Part shown: positions 1 through 8,890 of the stretch, in pieces
Layout: each line of letters begins with the position of its first letter
How positions within the stretch are numbered: the first letter of the stretch is position 1
From: Lawsonibacter asaccharolyticus
GTDB taxonomy: Bacteria > Bacillota > Clostridia > Oscillospirales > Oscillospiraceae
NCBI GenBank assembly: GCA_003112755.1
Contig: BFBT01000001.1
Coordinates: 62,001 to 126,000 of the forward strand
Reading direction: 5' to 3'
DNA length: 64,000 nt
Made by a program: the position numbers and the translations under genes
The notes under the pieces: generated by a model
The model's database searches: none
The model's input: the letters and a program-made list of their open reading frames with translations, nothing else
What the model was told of the DNA's origin: nothing

Positions 1-157
1 CCAGCTCCTCCAGCTTCCCGGTCCGCAGGATCGCCGCGGACAGTTGGTACTGTTCCTTAACAGAGAGCGTGTCAAGGCGCTCCATGATCCACCGCTGCTC
101 CTGTTCCATGAGCGGAAGGCTCATCAGGAGATCCCGCTTTTTCTGGATGTCCATCAT
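1..157 (-). CDS. Hypothetical protein, N-terminal part only
   Basis: The reading frame runs off the left edge, leaving about 52 residues. It begins MMDIQKKRDLL and continues as a charged helical segment with no domain I recognise. The start at 157 overlaps the stop of the preceding gene (ATGA). Its ribosome site, GGAATGGAG, lies inside the last codons of that gene, so translation is probably coupled. It is the most downstream visible member of the minus-strand accessory operon. Function unknown. Confidence 0.55.
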   Translation of the reverse strand, partial: MMDIQKKRDLLMSLPLMEQEQRWIMERLDTLSVKEQYQLSAAILRTGKLEEL

Positions 158-720
158 ATCATCTCCATTCCTTGCTCTTCGGCCTGCTTCGGCTCAACAA
201 TAGAGAAGCTGCTCCACCGCCCGCAGTGCGGACAGGCCACTGTTCCAGTACAGGCGCCATCGATCTGTTCCTGCGTCACCTCACCCGGTTTTCCGCAGCA
301 CTCGTTGATTACAGTGACGAGACTAGCGTGTTCCAGCACCTCCGGCCGGTATTCCCGATTAAACGGGATGAAGTTGACCCAGCGGGGGTTATCAAAGATG
401 CGGCTGATATGGAGCTGTAGGGCCTTGTGCCGCACAGTTCGGGCGGAATCCTTGGCGTAGTTGTGTCGGCTCTCCCAGTCGGTCAGCGCCTCCAGAAGCT
501 TCTGTTCACCAGCTCTTTGGATGAGCAATTCCGCCAGCTGGTACCAGAGGCCCTCTTCAATCTCACCCAGACGTGTCTGTACGCCTCGCCAGGAGCTGTA
601 CTTCTTATCCCGGCCTGAGCCGGTGCTGATTGGGTGGAATGTGCCATGCCACCATCGAATATCTTCGAAGTCCAAGTGCTCCATATCGATCTCATTCAGG
701 GAGTTGATTTGACCTCTCAA
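154..720 (-). CDS. Hypothetical protein with a CPHC cysteine pair
   Basis: A 188-residue soluble protein I cannot assign. Near the C-terminus it has CTGTVACPHCGRW, a cysteine arrangement that suggests metal binding, and it ends in GMEMI. The start is a TTG at 720, about ten bases after a GGAGG ribosome site. A later in-frame ATG (residue 13) is an alternative start but lacks a good site. It lies between an ArdA-like gene and a partial gene to which it is coupled by ATGA overlap, so a role in the same anti-restriction cluster is possible but not shown. Confidence 0.6.
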   Translation of the reverse strand: MRGQINSLNEIDMEHLDFEDIRWWHGTFHPISTGSGRDKKYSSWRGVQTRLGEIEEGLWYQLAELLIQRAGEQKLLEALTDWESRHNYAKDSARTVRHKALQLHISRIFDNPRWVNFIPFNREYRPEVLEHASLVTVINECCGKPGEVTQEQIDGACTGTVACPHCGRWSSFSIVEPKQAEEQGMEMI

Positions 721-746
721 TATGATCGTTCCTCCATTTCCACATT

Positions 747-2003
747 CTACATCCCCACCATCTGAGGGCTGGAAACTTCCTCGCTCTGATGTTCCTGTGT
801 GAAGCTTGGAAGCGGCTGTCCATCCTTCCTGCGGAGTAGCCCATAGTCTGTGATAGTCGCATTTCCTTCCTCCAGCATCGTTCTTCCAACATTGGCGGCC
901 TGGGGCGTCTGGAACAGTTCAGGCGGAAGATCCGGGTATTTCTCCCGCGCCATCAACTCCACATAGTCCCAGGTTTCCGCCACCTCGGGGAGCAGCTCAT
1001 ACTGCTCCGCCTCCTCCAGAAGCTGGGCAGCGTTTCCCAGACTGGGCTGGCCGCTGGCCGCCAGGAGGGCCTTGTATCGGATAAACTCCGCCGCACCCCA
1101 AGTCCGCTCTTTCTGAGCAAGCTGCCCGGCGAACTCGCGGACCTGATCGAGGCCGCCGTCCTCAAGAGCCTCATCGATTGCGTCCCGCAGGGAGGGGATG
1201 AGGCAGTCTGTGCAGCGGAATACGCACTCCTCTGCGGAAACGGCCTCCACCGCTTCCACCGCCTGCCAGACGCCCTTGTCTATCGCGGGGAGGTTCAGGA
1301 TAGCGGTCTTATCATTGTCGTACTGTGGGTCGTTGAAGAAACCCTTGCGGACCTCCAGCACCACTGGGGCCCCGGACCGCTGAAAGTAGGTTGTTTCCCC
1401 CGGCTGATATGTGTAGACAGGTCTGATCTCCCCGCCCAGCTCCGCATAGCCCCGTTTGGTGAACACGCCGCCATGATCCTCCTTGTGCTGTTCGCCCAAC
1501 AGCTTCAGCAGACTGGCACGGAATTCGCTGTCTTCCTCTGTGGTATCCAGCAGGGCCATGGCCTCCTTGGAGAGCATCTCGTTCTCATACAGAAACGCCC
1601 CAAGCTCCTGAAGGTTGGAAACTTGAGGCGCCAGACAGCAGACGTCGGTATTGTAGGTCAGGTTGATGAGGTGCTCCAGGGAGACGGGACCCCTGCGACG
1701 GCTCCACTCCATTGCCAGCAGAGCTTCCATCCCCGTGTTTTCCTCCGGCGTCAGTGCGGTCAGCCGCTGGGCCAGCAGATTCAGGTCATATAGATTGATG
1801 TTCCTGCCGATCATGCCACGTTGAAGCCCGTCATACCCAACATAGAGAAGCTCATTGCCGCAGGATCGGCCATCCTTGATCCGAGCCTTTTGGAGTGCGT
1901 CGTGGAACTCCGACCAGGTGGCCGGCATCCGCAGGGAGACGGCTGTTTCATAGCCCTTGGGTCCGTTGTTGCGGATCTCCACTTCAAACATCTTCTTAGC
2001 CAA
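747..2003 (-). CDS. ArdA-like anti-restriction protein (paralogue 1)
   Basis: A 418-residue acidic protein. The N-terminal half has the pattern LYDLNLLAQRLTALTPEE followed by a HLINLTYNTD stretch. This aligns by eye with the same region of the two proteins encoded at 5211-6323 and 6320-7519 (LAKRLDSFTD, VDLINLTFSC). That helix-rich pattern is characteristic of ArdA-type DNA mimics, which block type I restriction enzymes. The C-terminal part repeats a related module ending in a DYGLLRR segment. A TTG start at 2003 sits seven bases after GGGAGGA, which lies within the upstream gene. A direct DNA-mimic role is inferred from family resemblance. The tail is PQMVGM. Confidence 0.55.
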   Translation of the reverse strand: MAKKMFEVEIRNNGPKGYETAVSLRMPATWSEFHDALQKARIKDGRSCGNELLYVGYDGLQRGMIGRNINLYDLNLLAQRLTALTPEENTGMEALLAMEWSRRRGPVSLEHLINLTYNTDVCCLAPQVSNLQELGAFLYENEMLSKEAMALLDTTEEDSEFRASLLKLLGEQHKEDHGGVFTKRGYAELGGEIRPVYTYQPGETTYFQRSGAPVVLEVRKGFFNDPQYDNDKTAILNLPAIDKGVWQAVEAVEAVSAEECVFRCTDCLIPSLRDAIDEALEDGGLDQVREFAGQLAQKERTWGAAEFIRYKALLAASGQPSLGNAAQLLEEAEQYELLPEVAETWDYVELMAREKYPDLPPELFQTPQAANVGRTMLEEGNATITDYGLLRRKDGQPLPSFTQEHQSEEVSSPQMVGM

Positions 2004-2307
2004 GGGTCATTCCTCCCATCGGCTCCTGCTCCGGAGCATTGGAGTGCTCTGTTTGAGGATAGAGATCATTCACCGCCTCCAGTACAGTGTTCAAATCTCT
2101 GTTTCGGGCGATGTTCGCCAGATCCTCTGAGTGGCAGTATACCTCACCGTCTCTGCCTACCGCACAATGCGTCTTCTGCTTGCCCCGTATCTTCTCTGAA
2201 GTCACCTCAAGGCACCCATCCTCAATGATGCGTGTGGAGAATCCCTTTTCCTTCAGACGCTCCGACAGCTTCTCATAAAATTGCTCTGTTGCCTGATCCA
2301 GTTCCAT
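1996..2307 (-). CDS. Hypothetical protein, 103 aa
   Basis: Begins MELDQATEQFYEKL at 2307, just after the stop of the upstream gene, whose last codons (ATG GGG GGA ATG) supply its ribosome site. The short charged protein has an amphipathic N-terminal helix and a HCAVGRDGEVYCHSE segment. I recognise no family. Its last codons encode MGGMTLG and supply the ribosome site for the ArdA-like gene at 747-2003, which it overlaps by eight bases. It is therefore a tightly coupled operon member of unknown function. Confidence 0.6.
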   Translation of the reverse strand: MELDQATEQFYEKLSERLKEKGFSTRIIEDGCLEVTSEKIRGKQKTHCAVGRDGEVYCHSEDLANIARNRDLNTVLEAVNDLYPQTEHSNAPEQEPMGGMTLG

Positions 2308-2308
2308 T

Positions 2309-3283
2309 TCACATTCCCCCCATTTGAAGCGCATCCTGCTCGTAGGCTTTCGGGTCGGCGCCGGGAACATCCCATCCCGCAAGGCTTCCGATCTCCATAG
2401 CCTGCCGCTGAACAGGACTGACGCCCAGGTTTTCATTCATCTCATCTGCCAGTTCCACATTTCGCTCCTTATCGCCGGTATCCCAGTCCGAGAGATAGTA
2501 GCCGCTCTCGCCCCGCTTGATGCAGATGAGCTGGCCGGTGGTTTTCAGGATGGAAAAGCACAGCTCCGGCAGGCCCTCGGCCACCTTGGGGGCAAACCGT
2601 TCTTGCTCAGTCTGGATGCTCCAATCATCGCTCTGCCACAGATGGACATATAGCTCGCCGCCGTCCACTTCAATGGGCCGCTGCTCGAAGCCCTCGCCCC
2701 AGGCATCCGAAGCCTGTCCGGTGACATATTCTTTGAGCGTATCCAGCTCTTCGGGAGAGAGGGCGCCTGCCACACGGCATTCCACCACACCCCAGAGCCG
2801 GCCATTCCGGCCTTCTGTGGTAAAGACCGCCGACTGAACCTTTTCGTTTACAGCATCATCCTCGCCATACCAGTGCATGAGGCCGCGCTTGGACTCCTCC
2901 GGCACACGATTTTTTACCAGGGCTGCCAGGACGCTCCCCTCATGATCCAGGAGCGTGCGGCCGTCCCACTCCTCGCTGTCCTCCGACATGTCCCCCCACC
3001 CGTCCCGTTCGTAGAAGTCAGCGGTGAGGGGCATGTACAGCTTCATAGTGGTGGGCTCAGGCGGCAGGACAGTGAAGCTGTCCTCTCCAATGCTCAGGGC
3101 CAGACCGCTGCCATTGTCCCATTTCACATGGAATTGCCCAGCGTCATCGATGTTTTCCAGTGTGCCCATGGTACCGGACGGCACTGGGTGGTAGGGGTCT
3201 TTCATCTCTCTGAGCTTGATCCGGCTCCCTGCGGGGTACTGCTCCCGCAGAAAGGCCAGCCATTCTCTCGGCGGCGTGTTCAT
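2309..3283 (-). CDS. DUF4314-type domain protein
   Basis: A 324-residue protein. Residues about 10-75 carry [19 protein letters not shown], then [20 protein letters not shown], a small beta-barrel pattern matching DUF4314. That domain is common on Firmicutes mobile elements and has no known function. Next comes a region beginning [12 protein letters not shown] that I know only as mobile-element protein sequence. The start ATG at 3283 overlaps the upstream stop, with a GGGAGGA site eight bases before it. The protein ends LQMGGM, and those codons form the ribosome site of the next gene. Confidence 0.6.
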   Translation of the reverse strand: MNTPPREWLAFLREQYPAGSRIKLREMKDPYHPVPSGTMGTLENIDDAGQFHVKWDNGSGLALSIGEDSFTVLPPEPTTMKLYMPLTADFYERDGWGDMSEDSEEWDGRTLLDHEGSVLAALVKNRVPEESKRGLMHWYGEDDAVNEKVQSAVFTTEGRNGRLWGVVECRVAGALSPEELDTLKEYVTGQASDAWGEGFEQRPIEVDGGELYVHLWQSDDWSIQTEQERFAPKVAEGLPELCFSILKTTGQLICIKRGESGYYLSDWDTGDKERNVELADEMNENLGVSPVQRQAMEIGSLAGWDVPGADPKAYEQDALQMGGM

Positions 3284-4302
3284 AGCGAAATTCCTCCCAT
3301 GGTCATGCCCTCCTGGGGCGCATTTTCATAATCCTCCAGCGGGCGGGGGTTTTCCTCGCCGTAGAGGTCGTACAGGATATCATCAGCCTGTTTACGGACA
3401 GCGGGATCATCCGTCAGCGTTTCATACCGGAATCCGGTAGTGGGATGGTCCGGCAGTTCCTCCCGGATGCACTGAAGGTACGCCTCCGGGTCCGTATATT
3501 CCACCTGCTCGCCGCTGGCGAAGGAGACCCGGCCTATCACCGCAGGCTGCTCCGCCAAATTCTGCCGCTGGACACGGAGGTCGAAGGCCGTCAGATATGC
3601 CTGATAGTCGCCGGGAACAGGGTTGCATCGCAGACAGTAGCGGTAATTCTCCGTCTCTACGATATAGCCATAGTTGGCCGGCCAGCCGCCCACCCCTCCG
3701 CCATGGCCCCAACAATACTTGGTCATGCCGGCCAGATCTTTCAATACACTGGTTCGCAGCTCGTCCACGACCTCTTGTAACTCAGCCTTGAACTCAGGAC
3801 TGTTCAGTTCCTCGGGACCTCGGGGCCACCAGGTGTGCCAGAACTCTTGTCCCCGGTGGCCGAAGTCCATTCGGACATGTCCAATGCAGCCAAGCCTCTG
3901 GTCCTCCTCCGGCGTCATGGCATAAAAAAGGGCCGCTTCATCGAAAGAAGCGGCCTTGATGGTAAATTTTCTATCGTCTTGGGGATATTCCAAAGAATGT
4001 TCTTCACAAAACTGTTCCAGTGTCATTTCCTCGCCCAACAGGTGGAACGCACTGTTGACCCGGCGTGAAGCTGTTTCCTTCCGCTTAAGGGGGGTGGGGG
4101 AGAGTACCGTGCCGGCATGATACCTGGCGGTTTTGTCCACCAGGGCAATCTTTACGTTGGGGGACTGCCGCGTGCCCCGCAGGTCATAGCAGTACCAGTC
4201 CTTGGGGATCGTATCCCGCTGGATCAGCCAATTGGTAAACAGCACAGGGGTCCCAAACAGCTCGGCATGCTGCATGAAGTCCGTTCTGATGTTGATGCTC
4301 AT
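3280..4302 (-). CDS. LPD28-like mobile-element protein
   Basis: A 340-residue protein. The N-terminus ([18 protein letters not shown], then a WYCYDLRGT stretch) resembles the large polyvalent-protein-associated domain LPD28, found in conjugative and phage polyproteins. Further on is a [19 protein letters not shown] segment typical of accessory proteins on these elements. The start at 4302 is chosen because GGAGGTGATCCT stands directly before ATG; a longer frame upstream has no site. The tail GMTMGGISL encodes the ribosome site of the next gene. Biochemical function unknown. Confidence 0.6.
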   Translation of the reverse strand: MSINIRTDFMQHAELFGTPVLFTNWLIQRDTIPKDWYCYDLRGTRQSPNVKIALVDKTARYHAGTVLSPTPLKRKETASRRVNSAFHLLGEEMTLEQFCEEHSLEYPQDDRKFTIKAASFDEAALFYAMTPEEDQRLGCIGHVRMDFGHRGQEFWHTWWPRGPEELNSPEFKAELQEVVDELRTSVLKDLAGMTKYCWGHGGGVGGWPANYGYIVETENYRYCLRCNPVPGDYQAYLTAFDLRVQRQNLAEQPAVIGRVSFASGEQVEYTDPEAYLQCIREELPDHPTTGFRYETLTDDPAVRKQADDILYDLYGEENPRPLEDYENAPQEGMTMGGISL

Positions 4303-4373
4303 AGGATCACCTCCAATTTTATAGCAACAACAATTACCACAAGTCACTGGGAAAGTCTACTATTTTTCGGTAT

Positions 4374-5141
4374 CTACATAGAAATCTCCATTCCCTGTCC
4401 CTGCTCCTGTTCCGGCAGCTGGGAGAGACCCATGAGGCGTTCCGGGTCCACGATTACTTCCTCCTCGTTCCTACCCAAGAATACGGCATAGATGTTCTCT
4501 TTTTTGACCTGCGCCTCATATACCGTGCCATTTTGACCAAATCGATGAGCAAACCACTCAGCAACCTCACGGTTCAACGTCCACGAAAGCGCCTTAACAT
4601 TTTGAGCGTTGTAGGAGGTCACGCCGCGGTAGACCGTTACCACATCGTCCAGGCTCTGGAACAGCCCACGCTCCTCCTCATCCATCAGCATCTGAGGGTC
4701 GATGGAGCGGAACATGGCCAGCAGGCTCCTTTTGCTGAGATTCGGGTCATCGTTGGGGGATTCTGTGCTGATCCACGCATACGAGAGAAACAGGGCCGCG
4801 TCCTGCTCGCACAGATGCGGCGCCGCCAATTTCAAGTAACCCAACCGGTACGGCTTGGTGACCAGCAGGAGCAGCCCCGCGGCAGTCTCCGCTTCATTGA
4901 TCTGCTGTCTCACGTTTTCTCTCCAGGAGTGGAGCACGCTGGGATCATCCAGCAGATTTCCAGCCGACAAGCTGCCGTCCTCATTGCGGATACCGACCAG
5001 TCCACTGTCCGTAAAAGGGTGCTTGACAACCAGCGGCGACAGTTCCGTGGGCTGGATATCGAACCACAGCAGTGTGTGAGCCAGCGTCTTCAGGGCGGCA
5101 AAGTTGGTCTCCGCGGGCCACCCCCGTTTCTTCCCGCTCAT
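4374..5141 (-). CDS. Probable ADP-ribosyltransferase-like protein
   Basis: A 255-residue protein whose C-terminal third shows the R-S-E layout of arginine-type ADP-ribosyltransferases. VYRGV is at residues 170-174 (Arg 172), LSWT at 185-188 (the S-x-T motif), and NEEEVIVDP at 225-233 (the E-x-E turn). AEWFAHRF between them fits the usual helix. The N-terminal 165 residues are helical and unassigned. ATG at 5141 follows AAGGGGGTGTGAG. It sits among ArdA-like genes, so an anti-defence or host-modifying role delivered during transfer is plausible. This is a motif-level call, and no substrate can be inferred. Confidence 0.5.
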   Translation of the reverse strand: MSGKKRGWPAETNFAALKTLAHTLLWFDIQPTELSPLVVKHPFTDSGLVGIRNEDGSLSAGNLLDDPSVLHSWRENVRQQINEAETAAGLLLLVTKPYRLGYLKLAAPHLCEQDAALFLSYAWISTESPNDDPNLSKRSLLAMFRSIDPQMLMDEEERGLFQSLDDVVTVYRGVTSYNAQNVKALSWTLNREVAEWFAHRFGQNGTVYEAQVKKENIYAVFLGRNEEEVIVDPERLMGLSQLPEQEQGQGMEISM

Positions 5142-5197
5142 CTCACACCCCCTTGGCGGCGGTTGAAATACTCACAGCCGGTATTTTTCTTTCCCAT
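5138..5197 (-). CDS. Possible 19-aa coupled small ORF
   Basis: A short frame (MGKKNTGCEYFNRRQGGVR) fills the gap between the ArdA-like stop at 5211 and the ADP-ribosyltransferase-like start at 5141. Its stop overlaps that start as ATGA, and its last codons carry the ribosome site. It may be a leader that couples translation rather than a functional peptide. Only position supports it. Confidence 0.3.
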   Translation of the reverse strand: MGKKNTGCEYFNRRQGGVR

Positions 5198-5210
5198 GGC
5201 CGCACCCCGC

Positions 5211-6323
5211 TCAGAACACCTGCTGGAGCGGCGTCTGTCCGTCAAAAGGACTGCTCAGGCGGCGCACCAGGCCGAACTCCGTCTGACGGACGCCGTCCTC
5301 TTTCATGGAGTCCTCACCAAACTGCTCGAAATCCATGTAGCCGTCTATGACGCTGATCAGCTCCTCATCCGCTCCAAACCGCTGGAGTACAGACTGTCCA
5401 TATTCACAGGTTCCCTCGGTGATCCGCTCATAGTCATCCAGCTCCAGCGCGAGGCGCAGGGCGCCGGGGAAGTCCGCTGGCTGCTCCACCGACAGGACCG
5501 CCAGGTATTTCAGCAGATCTCCGTCCGGCATCTCCTGGATCGTCTTCGCCAGTTCGTTGGCGCTCTCCACGCTGACACAATCCATAGGGAGGAGGCCGGC
5601 CAGAGGCTCCATCTCACACCTGGTCTGGTAGATGGCAGCCTGGGCAAAGTCCTCGATCCCAAGGCTCCGCTTTGTCATATCCAGCTGGATCTCCTCCGCT
5701 GGGAGGTCCAGGCGGTATCTGATCTGGCCGTGGAGCAGATAAAGCTCAAAAATGGGTTTACTCTCCTGTGCTTGCTGCTGTCCACCTTTCCGCCGCAGCA
5801 CATAGCCGCTGGGGGTATAGGCGCCGCCGTGGCCGGCGAAATACTCCGCGCCGATTTTGGAAAAGTTCAAATACGGCCACGCTTCTTCGGGAAACCGCCG
5901 GTCGCCATGGATCTGGCCGGCAACAGCGACATATCTGCCCAGTTCCTCATCGGACCGCACATTGGGGACGAACGTGTACGCCTCCAACGAGTCTGAGACG
6001 CGGAGCACATCATCCAGGCTGTCGGCGCTCTCCGCGTCCAAAGCCCCAGAGAAGATATCTTGCTGCCGTTCGTCCATGCCGTCGATTTTCTCCGCCAGCC
6101 GGTTCAGCTTGTCAAAGGCGTCCGAATCGGTGAGACCGGCGCCTTTGAGGTATTTGGCGAGGCTGGGGACGCCGCTGTCCACCCCAATGATTTGGACTTC
6201 TCCGGCATAGCGGCTGGCCGCGTCCAGCGCGGCAAACGCCTCGCCCATCTCGCCAGAGGTGGTGGGGAGCCGTAGAGGGACACTCTCATAGTTGTCCCCG
6301 CGGGCCAGTTTTATTGTGATCAT
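5211..6323 (-). CDS. ArdA-like anti-restriction protein (paralogue 2)
   Basis: A 370-residue acidic protein. It has two similar halves, as in ArdA: an LNRLAEKIDGMDERQQ segment near residue 70, then an elongated acidic C-terminal module ending YMDFEQFGEDS and FGLVRRL. The matching regions of the proteins at 747-2003 and 6320-7519 show that the three are paralogues. ArdA proteins mimic B-form DNA and inhibit type I restriction during conjugative entry; that role here is inferred. ATG at 6323 overlaps the upstream stop, and GGGAGGA in the upstream tail is the ribosome site. It lacks the Met/Gly tail of its neighbours. Confidence 0.55.
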   Translation of the reverse strand: MITIKLARGDNYESVPLRLPTTSGEMGEAFAALDAASRYAGEVQIIGVDSGVPSLAKYLKGAGLTDSDAFDKLNRLAEKIDGMDERQQDIFSGALDAESADSLDDVLRVSDSLEAYTFVPNVRSDEELGRYVAVAGQIHGDRRFPEEAWPYLNFSKIGAEYFAGHGGAYTPSGYVLRRKGGQQQAQESKPIFELYLLHGQIRYRLDLPAEEIQLDMTKRSLGIEDFAQAAIYQTRCEMEPLAGLLPMDCVSVESANELAKTIQEMPDGDLLKYLAVLSVEQPADFPGALRLALELDDYERITEGTCEYGQSVLQRFGADEELISVIDGYMDFEQFGEDSMKEDGVRQTEFGLVRRLSSPFDGQTPLQQVF

Positions 6324-7519
6324 GTAAGTCCTCCCATCTGTGGCCCCTGTTCCATCCGCTCTGCCGGAATATTCCGGGCCATGATCTCATTCATTTCCGG
6401 CTTTGTTCCCAGATAGGCCACATAGCCCCGGTCCCCGAAGAGGCCGCCTTCCTCCTGGACACGGCGTTCCCCGTAGCTCTGGTAGTCGATGTAGTCCTCC
6501 AGATTTGGGTCCACCTCAAAATGGCCGGACTCCCGAATGATATACCGCCCATATTCCTCCGCGGTGCTGATGTCCGGCACCACCGTGAACTCATGGAGAT
6601 TCTCCGCCAGGGACAGGACCTCCTCCGGCGTCTGGGGCCAGGCTGTGTCGAAGACTGTATGGAACTTCTCCAATGCCTGTTCATCGAACGCTTGGAGGTA
6701 TCTGGTCAGCGCGTTCAGGGTGTCCAGATGCTCATTCAGTGGGCATTCGTGCCCAAATACACCCCTAACTGCGTCGCTGACCTCGGCAAGTTTCAGCGTT
6801 GCTGTACATTGTTCCGGCCTGTCTACGCCCAGCCGCCGCACAGCACGGCTGATTTTGCTCTCCGCGCAGGGAAAATAAAGCATTTCCTGTTGTTCCGGGC
6901 GTCCATCCGCAGAAAGCATGACAGAGACCGTGCAGCGTGTGTAGTAATACTCCGGGAGATGGCGCCCGTCATAGTCTTGTGACAGCCTCATGCAGTTGTC
7001 ATACACTACGCCATAGGGGGTGATGACTCCATCTCCGCTCTCTATCAGGAGCAGGGCGGTTTCAGTCCCGTCCAGGTTATCCAGTTCCTCCATTCTGGCG
7101 CTTCCGCCATTCAGGGTCATGTAGTGGTTTCGTCCAATACTCTCCAGGTCGGAAAAATCCGTGATGACCGTGACCTCCTGACAGGAGAAGGTCAGGTTGA
7201 TGAGATCGACAATGTCGGAATAGTCATAGCTGACAGCCGCACTTTGGAACTGTGCCAGCTCCTGGTCCGTGAAGCTGTCCAGCCGCTTGGCCAGATAGTC
7301 CAGCTCATCCAGATTGACCCTGCTCCCCTCCAGCCGCTTCAGGATGGGCGGGCCATCCTGGACCTCCTGCACCTTGCAGTCACGGTTGACGGCATTTCCG
7401 ATCTCCAGTGCCTCCAGCAGCTCCAAACAGTGGCCGTATTCCTCCTCCGGGATGGGGAACGGGATAGTCACCACGCCATATTCCGGGTGTACGGCATTGC
7501 TCAGCGCCATCTGCATCAT
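6320..7519 (-). CDS. ArdA-like anti-restriction protein (paralogue 3)
   Basis: A 399-residue acidic protein and the third member of the ArdA-like set. LDELDYLAKRLDSFTDQEL lies near residues 68-90, followed by VDLINLTF. The C-terminal module has EEYGRYIIRESG, DYIDYQSYGE and a GYVAYLG turn, the typical end of ArdA-type domains. It starts MMQMALSN at 7519 after GGAGGGCAGAGC, which encodes the tail of the upstream protein. It ends GPQMGGLT, and those codons contain the ribosome site of the next gene. Confidence 0.6.
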   Translation of the reverse strand: MMQMALSNAVHPEYGVVTIPFPIPEEEYGHCLELLEALEIGNAVNRDCKVQEVQDGPPILKRLEGSRVNLDELDYLAKRLDSFTDQELAQFQSAAVSYDYSDIVDLINLTFSCQEVTVITDFSDLESIGRNHYMTLNGGSARMEELDNLDGTETALLLIESGDGVITPYGVVYDNCMRLSQDYDGRHLPEYYYTRCTVSVMLSADGRPEQQEMLYFPCAESKISRAVRRLGVDRPEQCTATLKLAEVSDAVRGVFGHECPLNEHLDTLNALTRYLQAFDEQALEKFHTVFDTAWPQTPEEVLSLAENLHEFTVVPDISTAEEYGRYIIRESGHFEVDPNLEDYIDYQSYGERRVQEEGGLFGDRGYVAYLGTKPEMNEIMARNIPAERMEQGPQMGGLT

Positions 7520-8220
7520 GCTCTGCCCTCCAGTCTGTCAAAGGCCAGCATGGCCCTGCCGTAGTGGGCGATCAGCGCCGCGTTCAGGATCAGCTCCAAA
7601 GTCTTGTCTTCCACCAGTTTCCGGTCACACAGTTCCGGAATAGTGATGGTCCTCTGGCTCTGCCAGATCCCCTTTGCGGCCTGGAACAGCACATACTCCT
7701 GCTCGCTGAGTGTCCGCACGGCACTCCAGCTCCTGATGTCAATACCCCAGAGATCAAATATGCGGGGGATGGCGCAGCGTCGGAGTGTTTCCGTTACGGT
7801 CAGCAGGTACATCGCCGCCAGTGCCCGGTGATCGCTCCGGTGTCTGGCCAGAAACAGGGCGTAAAGTGCCAGCCGGTCAGTGTGAGCGGAGTCATAGTAA
7901 GCGATAGACCGTTTTCCCCGGAGCAGTTCCTGGATCCGCTCCCCAAGTGCGGTTCCCAGCCACTTCCGGTAAAATTCAGCGGCCAAAGATGTATAGGTGA
8001 CGGTTCCAGCCTCGACACGCTCCTCCAGCCAGGGGCAGACCTCCTCCGTACAGCCACCGCGCCGGTACTCCGTACAGTGCTTGCAGACTACGTCTTCCGG
8101 CCGGTATCGGAACCGGCAGAGGACGGTTTGCCCTCCTCCTCGGGGAGAAAAGTTGGGCGGCGTCATCATCTGCCGCTCCAGTTCTGCCAGGGGTGTGTCC
8201 TTGAGAAAATACTTTGTCAT
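7516..8220 (-). CDS. Hypothetical protein with a four-cysteine cluster
   Basis: A 234-residue basic, largely helical protein. CKHCTEYRRGGCTEEVCPW near residues 46-64 gives a C-x2-C-x8-C-x4-C spacing that could bind zinc or an Fe-S cluster. The rest does not match a family I know. ATG at 8220 follows AAAGGACAAGCGT. The 3' end overlaps the start of the ArdA-like gene and supplies its ribosome site (CTGGAGGGC). It appears to be the first gene of this transcription block, because a strong terminator (8364-8401) and a long leader precede it. Confidence 0.5.
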   Translation of the reverse strand: MTKYFLKDTPLAELERQMMTPPNFSPRGGGQTVLCRFRYRPEDVVCKHCTEYRRGGCTEEVCPWLEERVEAGTVTYTSLAAEFYRKWLGTALGERIQELLRGKRSIAYYDSAHTDRLALYALFLARHRSDHRALAAMYLLTVTETLRRCAIPRIFDLWGIDIRSWSAVRTLSEQEYVLFQAAKGIWQSQRTITIPELCDRKLVEDKTLELILNAALIAHYGRAMLAFDRLEGRA

Positions 8221-8245
8221 ACGCTTGTCCTTTCCGGACAGAGCA

Positions 8246-8296
8246 GTGATCCCGAAAAAGGGCGCCCAAAAAGGCCGTTTCCCTCTGCGGGATCAC
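8246..8296 (-). promoter_or_regulatory. Leader hairpin upstream of the four-cysteine gene
   Basis: A 9-bp inverted repeat (GTGATCCCG at 8246-8254, CGGGATCAC at 8288-8296) encloses an AAAAAGGGCGCC copy at 8255-8266. It sits in the 5' leader of the gene starting at 8220, so it could be a regulatory RNA structure. No known riboswitch is recognised. Confidence 0.4.
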
Positions 8297-8333
8297 GGCC
8301 TCGTCCTGTTTTATAATTTACATACAGTTACTT

Positions 8334-8345
8334 GACGCCCTTTTT
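8334..8345 (-). repeat. AAAAAGGGCG box, copy 1
   Basis: The minus strand reads AAAAAGGGCGTC. It is one of five same-orientation copies of a 12-bp motif found only between genes from 8.2 to 11.6 kb. It stands just after a CCCCGG terminator hairpin. Confidence 0.5.
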
Positions 8346-8363
8346 GAATCGGGCAGAAAACCA

Positions 8364-8401
8364 GCCCCGGTGTGATCGTTTGTGACCGATCACACCGGGG
8401 C
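8364..8401 (-). terminator. Terminator after the polymerase/YolD pair
   Basis: A perfect 15-bp stem (8364-8378 with 8387-8401), GC-rich at its base, has T-rich sequence on both sides. It separates the yolD-like gene from the next block and may work in both directions. Confidence 0.8.
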
Positions 8402-8458
8402 CGTTTTTCCTATTGGTCTGTTTCTCAGCTTCGTCCCTTATCTGCGGCGTGGAGAAGC

Positions 8459-8890
8459 TTAAAGGTCGGAGGTAAAGTCAGGACTGCGGCACTCGTCGAT
8501 GCTGATGATATCGTCCAGGGGAACCGTTGTTTTGTCCTCCATGACCAGAACACGCTCAACCTCATCGATCCGCTTCAATCGTCCGGTCGTTGTAACATAG
8601 CGCCCGCCATCCTTTTTCCCGTCAGGCTGGAACCATGTCACCGACACATCTGGATGTTCATCGATCCGATCCACCAGCATCTGCTGTTTGAGGTCCAGAG
8701 CCGCTTTCACATCCTCATCCAGCTCTATGCGCCGCTCTGTTAACCGGGCAGTCTCCACGAGAGCTGCGCTGTGTCCGCTCAAAGCCGCAAAAGGGGCAAA
8801 CTGGGCGGCACGGTCCGAGAGGGACATCCGGGGATGCCGCCTGGAGGTGGGGTGCGGCAGGTTCAGCATATCGTCGTAGGGTCCCGTCAT
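8459..8890 (-). CDS. YolD-like protein
   Basis: A 143-residue protein with the family signature MSLSDRAAQFAPFAAL (residues 22-37), followed by a C-terminal part containing a VPLDDIISIDE strand. YolD-like proteins accompany UvrX/UmuC-like polymerases on Firmicutes mobile elements and are thought to modulate them, though their biochemistry is poorly known. The ATG at 8890 overlaps the polymerase stop, and the polymerase's last codons (ATA GGA GGA CAT) supply the ribosome site, so the two are translationally coupled. Confidence 0.8.
   Translation of the reverse strand: MTGPYDDMLNLPHPTSRRHPRMSLSDRAAQFAPFAALSGHSAALVETARLTERRIELDEDVKAALDLKQQMLVDRIDEHPDVSVTWFQPDGKKDGGRYVTTTGRLKRIDEVERVLVMEDKTTVPLDDIISIDECRSPDFTSDL

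Noticed and set aside
4533..5996. Long plus-strand reading frame of 487 codons opposite the ArdA-like and ADP-ribosyltransferase-like genes
   Set aside because: It is antisense to two well-supported genes with ribosome sites, has no site of its own and reads like the complement of their codons.
8246..8296. Known riboswitch upstream of the four-cysteine gene
   Set aside because: There is an inverted repeat, but it matches no riboswitch core I recognise.
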